NCBI RefSeq assembly: GCF_002803075.1 | Contig: NZ_NNBK01000009.1 | Location: forward strand, 225,704 to 289,703 | Origin: Streptomyces sp. CB01373 | GTDB lineage: Bacteria > Actinomycetota > Actinomycetes > Streptomycetales > Streptomycetaceae | Reading direction: 5' to 3' | DNA: 64,000 nucleotides | Shown: positions 61,147 through 64,000 of the stretch, one piece after another | Position numbering within the stretch: the first letter of the stretch is position 1 | Layout of the letters: every line of letters begins with the position of its first letter | Notes under the pieces: generated by a model | Database searches by the model: none | The model's input: the letters and a program-made list of their open reading frames with translations, nothing else | What the model was told of the DNA's origin: nothing | Translations under genes and position numbers: made by a program

Positions 61147-61815
61147 TCAGTCGGCCAGCCGCTGCGCCTCCGCGACCGCCTCCCGCAGGGTGTCCACCAC
61201 CGGCACGCCGACCTCCTCCAGGCTGGCCCGGCTGTGCGAGCCGCCGGTGTAGAGCACCGCCCGCGCCCCGACGTGCCGCGCGGCCACCGCGTCGTCCGCC
61301 GCGTCCCCGATCACCACCGTGCGCGCGGGGTTCACCGTCTCGGACAGCGCGCCCAGGTGCCGCACCATGTGCTCGGCCTTGCTGCCGCCGGATCTCCCCG
61401 TTCTCCCGTCCACCCGGAGGAAGTGCGCCTCGATCCCGAAGCCCCGGACCAGCGGGACGAGGTCCTCGTGCCCGTACATGCTGAGGATCGACTGGCTGTG
61501 CCCGGCCGACGTCCATCCGGTGAGCAGGTCCACGACGCCCTCGGTCAGGGCGCATGCGGTGCGGTGCTCGGAGTAGTACCGGTGGAAGACGCCGTCCATC
61601 GCGTCCCACTCGGCCTCGGTGGGCAGCCGGCCCAGCAGCCGCTCGTAGAACTTCGGGATCGGCACGCAGTACAGCGCGCGGTACTGCTCCAGTGTGATCG
61701 GCTCCATGCCCAGCTCGGCGAAAGCCGCGTTCGTCGCGCCTATGACCGCGTCGTTGTCGTGGAACAGCGTGCCGTTCCAGTCCCAGACGATGTGCGCCCC
61801 TGACTGTTTCCCCAT
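61147..61815 (-). CDS. HAD-superfamily hydrolase (phosphoglycolate phosphatase-like)
   Basis: 222 residues from ATG 61813-61815 (MGKQSGAHIVWDWNGT); an ATG ten codons earlier is possible. Motif I VWDWNGTLFHDND with nucleophile Asp, motif II SMYG-type Ser, motif III Lys in GGSKAEHM, motif IV VIGDAADD. Helical cap between motifs I and II. Substrate unknown; note DWNGT in place of the usual DxDGT second Asp, seen in some subfamilies. Confidence 0.88.
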   Translation of the reverse strand: MGKQSGAHIVWDWNGTLFHDNDAVIGATNAAFAELGMEPITLEQYRALYCVPIPKFYERLLGRLPTEAEWDAMDGVFHRYYSEHRTACALTEGVVDLLTGWTSAGHSQSILSMYGHEDLVPLVRGFGIEAHFLRVDGRTGRSGGSKAEHMVRHLGALSETVNPARTVVIGDAADDAVAARHVGARAVLYTGGSHSRASLEEVGVPVVDTLREAVAEAQRLAD

Positions 61816-61907
61816 ACCGGAAAACGTACCCGCCGCCACTGACAATCAGGAGAGCGGCGGGTCGCGAGCCGTGGTCAGGTCACGTGTGCCGTCGCGGTCC
61901 GCGGGCC

Positions 61908-62423
61908 TCAGCCGCCGAGCCCCACCAGGTTCGGGATCTCCTGCGTGGCGTACCAGAGCAGTTCGTGGTCCTCGGCGCCGTCCACGACGAACTGGGCGTC
62001 GTCGTCGCCCGCGTCCGCCGCCCCCAGGGCCCCGGCCGCGGCGGTCACGTCCGCCTCCGCGTCACCGCCGTCGACGTGCACGGCGGCCGCCTTGGCCAGC
62101 CGCACCGGGCCGGCCACCCGGACCTCGCCGAGCGCGGCCGGGTCGAGCCCGCGGTCGGGGTCGGCCGTCGCCGCGCCGTCGGGCACGTCCACGGCGACCA
62201 CCACGCGGCGCCGCGGGGCGCCCGGGTCCAGTGCCAGCAGTCGCAGCGAGGCGAGCGCGGCCCGGTTCAGCGCGGCGTACTCCAGCTCCTCGATGTCGTC
62301 GGAGAGGCACCACTCGCGCAGCGCGGGCGTCACGGCGTACGCGGTGAGCGCCTCTGTCCCCAGCTCCCCCGTCTTGTGCGCCTCGGCGAGGCCCGAGAGG
62401 GTCAGGGGGACGTAGACACGCAT
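61908..62423 (-). CDS. DUF6912 protein
   Basis: 171 residues. The start MRVYVPLTLSGLAEA and YAALNRAALASLRLL fit the DUF6912 family of actinobacteria as I recall it. Acidic Ala/Asp-rich middle, ends EDHELLWYATQEIPNLVGL. Soluble, no motif for activity. Stands next to the HAD gene on the same strand. Confidence 0.75.
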   Translation of the reverse strand: MRVYVPLTLSGLAEAHKTGELGTEALTAYAVTPALREWCLSDDIEELEYAALNRAALASLRLLALDPGAPRRRVVVAVDVPDGAATADPDRGLDPAALGEVRVAGPVRLAKAAAVHVDGGDAEADVTAAAGALGAADAGDDDAQFVVDGAEDHELLWYATQEIPNLVGLGG

Positions 62424-62764
62424 GGCAGGCCGCTTTCGTGGTCGGAGGGCTCGCCGCCCGGACGGCCTTCAGGATACGTGCGGGAGTCCCCTTTCGAGTC
62501 CCCGGCCACACCTCCTGTCCGTCCACCGCGCACCCCTCGTCTCACCCGGTACACCCCAGTCCCCGCACGGGCGACGACGCTCACGATCACACGGAGGGGT
62601 GAACTGGTCCACGGTCCGACGCGCGCCGGACCTTCCTTGCCGCGGCGCCCTCGGACCCGTACAAGAGCCCCAGCAGGAAGTTACTGCCCGGTACGAACGG
62701 GCCGGCCCTGGGCCGGTCCATGCCTGTGGGCGCCGACGCCGGGCACGACACCGAACGGGGACCC
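62424..62764. other. Divergent intergenic region
   Basis: 341 bp between the DUF6912 gene (minus) and the Rv3235-like gene (plus). It must hold both promoters. No hairpin or RNA gene was recognised. Confidence 0.45.
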
Positions 62765-63727
62765 ATGAACAAGGTCATGACCAGGACCCAGCGCCGCCCG
62801 GGCGCCCACCCGCCGGGCCGCCGCGACCCCCGCCGCCCCGGCGGCCACCCACCCCGCACCCCGGGAGGAACCCTCCCCCGCACAGCCGACGACAACCCCC
62901 CGCCCCGCCACACCCCCGCGCTCCCCACCGGCCCCCGGGACACCCGCCCCCCAGCGACCCCCCTCGGCCCCCGCCGGACGCGTACCGGTACGCGGGCCTC
63001 AGGAGGCCCCGTACCGAGGCCGAACGGCACCGCCGGTCCGACGAGCCCACCCGTCGACCCGGTCGAGTCCCACAGGACGGGAACGGCATACGCGGGCGCC
63101 GACCCGGCAGCCCGCGCGGGCGTAGGTTCCGGGGCCGCCCCCGGTCGCACAGGGGACGCGGCCCGAGTCCTTCGGGCGGGTGCGTACCGGTCCGTGCCCG
63201 GCGCCGACGCGGACGCGGCCCGCGCCGCGGGCGCCGCAGGCGCGGCGGGCATCCGTGTCCACGGGGCAGCCCGCGCGGCAGGCGTCCTCGTCGGTGAGAC
63301 CGCCCTCGCGGCGGGGATCGGCGCCGACGGACCCGCCCCGGCGGAGGCCGGGGCTCCCGGTGCCGCGCGGGCCGTTTCGCTGCCCATGGCCACCGATCTG
63401 TTCGCCGATCGGCTGCTCGCCGTGCTCAGCGGGCAGCGGCCCGTGCACTGGATGCTGCGGCACACCGCGGGCCGTGCCTACGACGAGCTCGCGTGGCTCG
63501 CCGAGCGCGGCACGTTGCGCACCCGCGGCGCCCGCCCCGTCGTGCGCGACATCGGCTACTACGAGCCCCGCCCGGGCGCCGTGGAGGCCTTCGCCCGCAT
63601 CGGCGCGGGCGACCAGTTGCGCGCGATGGCGTTCCGCCTGGAACAGGGCCGCGACCGGCGCTGGCGCTGCACCGCGGTGGAACTGGGCGGCCCTCGCATG
63701 CCTCGCACGAGGGACGACCTGCCCTGA
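62765..63727 (+). CDS. Rv3235-family protein with Pro/Ala-rich N-terminus
   Basis: 320 residues from ATG 62765, with ACGGGGA upstream. Residues 1-210 are low-complexity Pro/Arg then Ala/Gly. The C-terminal 110 residues (DRLLAVLSGQRPVHWMLRHTAGRAYDELAWL split over two helices, ending RCTAVELGGPR) match the Rv3235 family found next to secA in actinobacteria. Function unknown. Convergent with secA, with a hairpin between. Confidence 0.8.
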   Translation: MNKVMTRTQRRPGAHPPGRRDPRRPGGHPPRTPGGTLPRTADDNPPPRHTPALPTGPRDTRPPATPLGPRRTRTGTRASGGPVPRPNGTAGPTSPPVDPVESHRTGTAYAGADPAARAGVGSGAAPGRTGDAARVLRAGAYRSVPGADADAARAAGAAGAAGIRVHGAARAAGVLVGETALAAGIGADGPAPAEAGAPGAARAVSLPMATDLFADRLLAVLSGQRPVHWMLRHTAGRAYDELAWLAERGTLRTRGARPVVRDIGYYEPRPGAVEAFARIGAGDQLRAMAFRLEQGRDRRWRCTAVELGGPRMPRTRDDLP

Positions 63728-63748
63728 CGGCGAACCGCGGCCGAACCG

Positions 63749-63781
63749 AAGGGCCGGACACCCCGAGGGTGCCCGGCCCTT
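63749..63781. terminator. Convergent terminator between Rv3235-like gene and secA
   Basis: AAGGGCCGGACACCC (63749 on) pairs with GGGTGCCCGGCCCTT (to 63781) with one A-C mismatch. Confidence 0.75.
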
Positions 63782-63816
63782 CCCCGGCCGCTGCCGGATG
63801 TCTCAGTGAGCGGCGG

Positions 63817-64000
63817 TCACTTCTTGCGGCGGCGCCCGGCCTTCGCCTGCTTGCGCCGCTCCGCACGCGTGAGGCCGTCGGCCTCCGAGCGCACGGGCTC
63901 GCCGTCCGTGGAGAACTCACCCTCGACGATGCCGCCCTCGCCGTCCACGGTCGGCGCCGAGAAGTGCAGGTCACGCCGCTGCGGCGCGTCCAGCCCCTTG
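63817..64000 (-). CDS. secA: Preprotein translocase SecA, last 60 residues
   Basis: The frame is open to the right edge. It encodes KGLDAPQRRDLHFSAPTVDG, then EFSTDGEP and the basic end TRAERRKQAKAGRRRKK, which matches the C-terminus of Streptomyces SecA as I recall it, where the zinc-binding tail of Gram-negative SecA is absent. Supported also by its position beside an Rv3235-like gene. Assignment rests on this short piece. Confidence 0.7.
   Translation of the reverse strand, partial: KGLDAPQRRDLHFSAPTVDGEGGIVEGEFSTDGEPVRSEADGLTRAERRKQAKAGRRRKK

Overview
The window is chromosomal DNA of a Streptomyces (high-GC actinomycete). The evidence is codon bias, a tmRNA encoding the actinobacterial tag ANTKRDSSQQAFALAA, an ssrA-smpB-S41 protease-ftsX-ftsE-prfB block, a pair of PkaA/PkaB-type Ser/Thr kinases, an LAxTG cell-wall protein with GGNET repeats, a WhiJ-like regulator/DUF397/ATPase trio, and the C-terminus of secA at the right edge. 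From memory this gene order follows the matAB-smpB-pkaAB-glutamate dehydrogenase-secA stretch of the S. coelicolor chromosome; no database was consulted.

Layout. 0-6.3 kb: a cysteine-rich RlpA-like protein and a truncated Tat-exported protein (minus), then an intact secreted RHS/YD-repeat protein (1034-5890) with a hydrophobic tip and a small membrane protein as candidate immunity partner. 6.3-11.3 kb: a translationally coupled three-gene operon (membrane protein, NodB deacetylase/GT2 synthase of MatB type, acyltransferase 3) for a surface polysaccharide. 11.4-22.7 kb: accessory DNA with a LysR/MFS pair, the WhiJ-like trio, small membrane proteins, and a response regulator and histidine kinase separated by a decayed RHS locus holding at least two further RHS fragments, then a DUF6247/RelE-like gene pair. 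22.8-33 kb: conserved core (ssrA, smpB, protease, ftsX, ftsE, prfB, two kinases). 33-37 kb: FHA/FtsK-like ATPase. 37.5-41.2 kb: sugar ABC importer. 41.3-53.8 kb: cell-wall glycopolymer cluster with two GT2/CDP-glycerol glycerophosphotransferase fusions, integral-membrane glycosyltransferases, a GT2, an epimerase, a TetR regulator and a TagGH-type ABC exporter. 53.9-64 kb: membrane protein, large NAD-glutamate dehydrogenase, HAD phosphatase, DUF6912 protein, Rv3235-like protein and the secA 3' end.

Working together, the cell-surface genes dominate: extracellular aminoglycan synthesis, teichoic-acid-like polymer synthesis and export, an LAxTG wall protein, FtsEX, and kinase/FHA signalling that may link them. 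The most interesting accessory feature is the pair of RHS polymorphic-toxin loci. One is intact; the other has lost its N-terminal half through an out-of-frame deletion and is followed by a candidate immunity gene and displaced RHS tip remnants. The remaining findings are in-frame repeat insertions in a kinase and in an FtsK-like ATPase, and repeated Thr-x-x-Leu/Met motifs shared by the MatA-like protein and PkaA.
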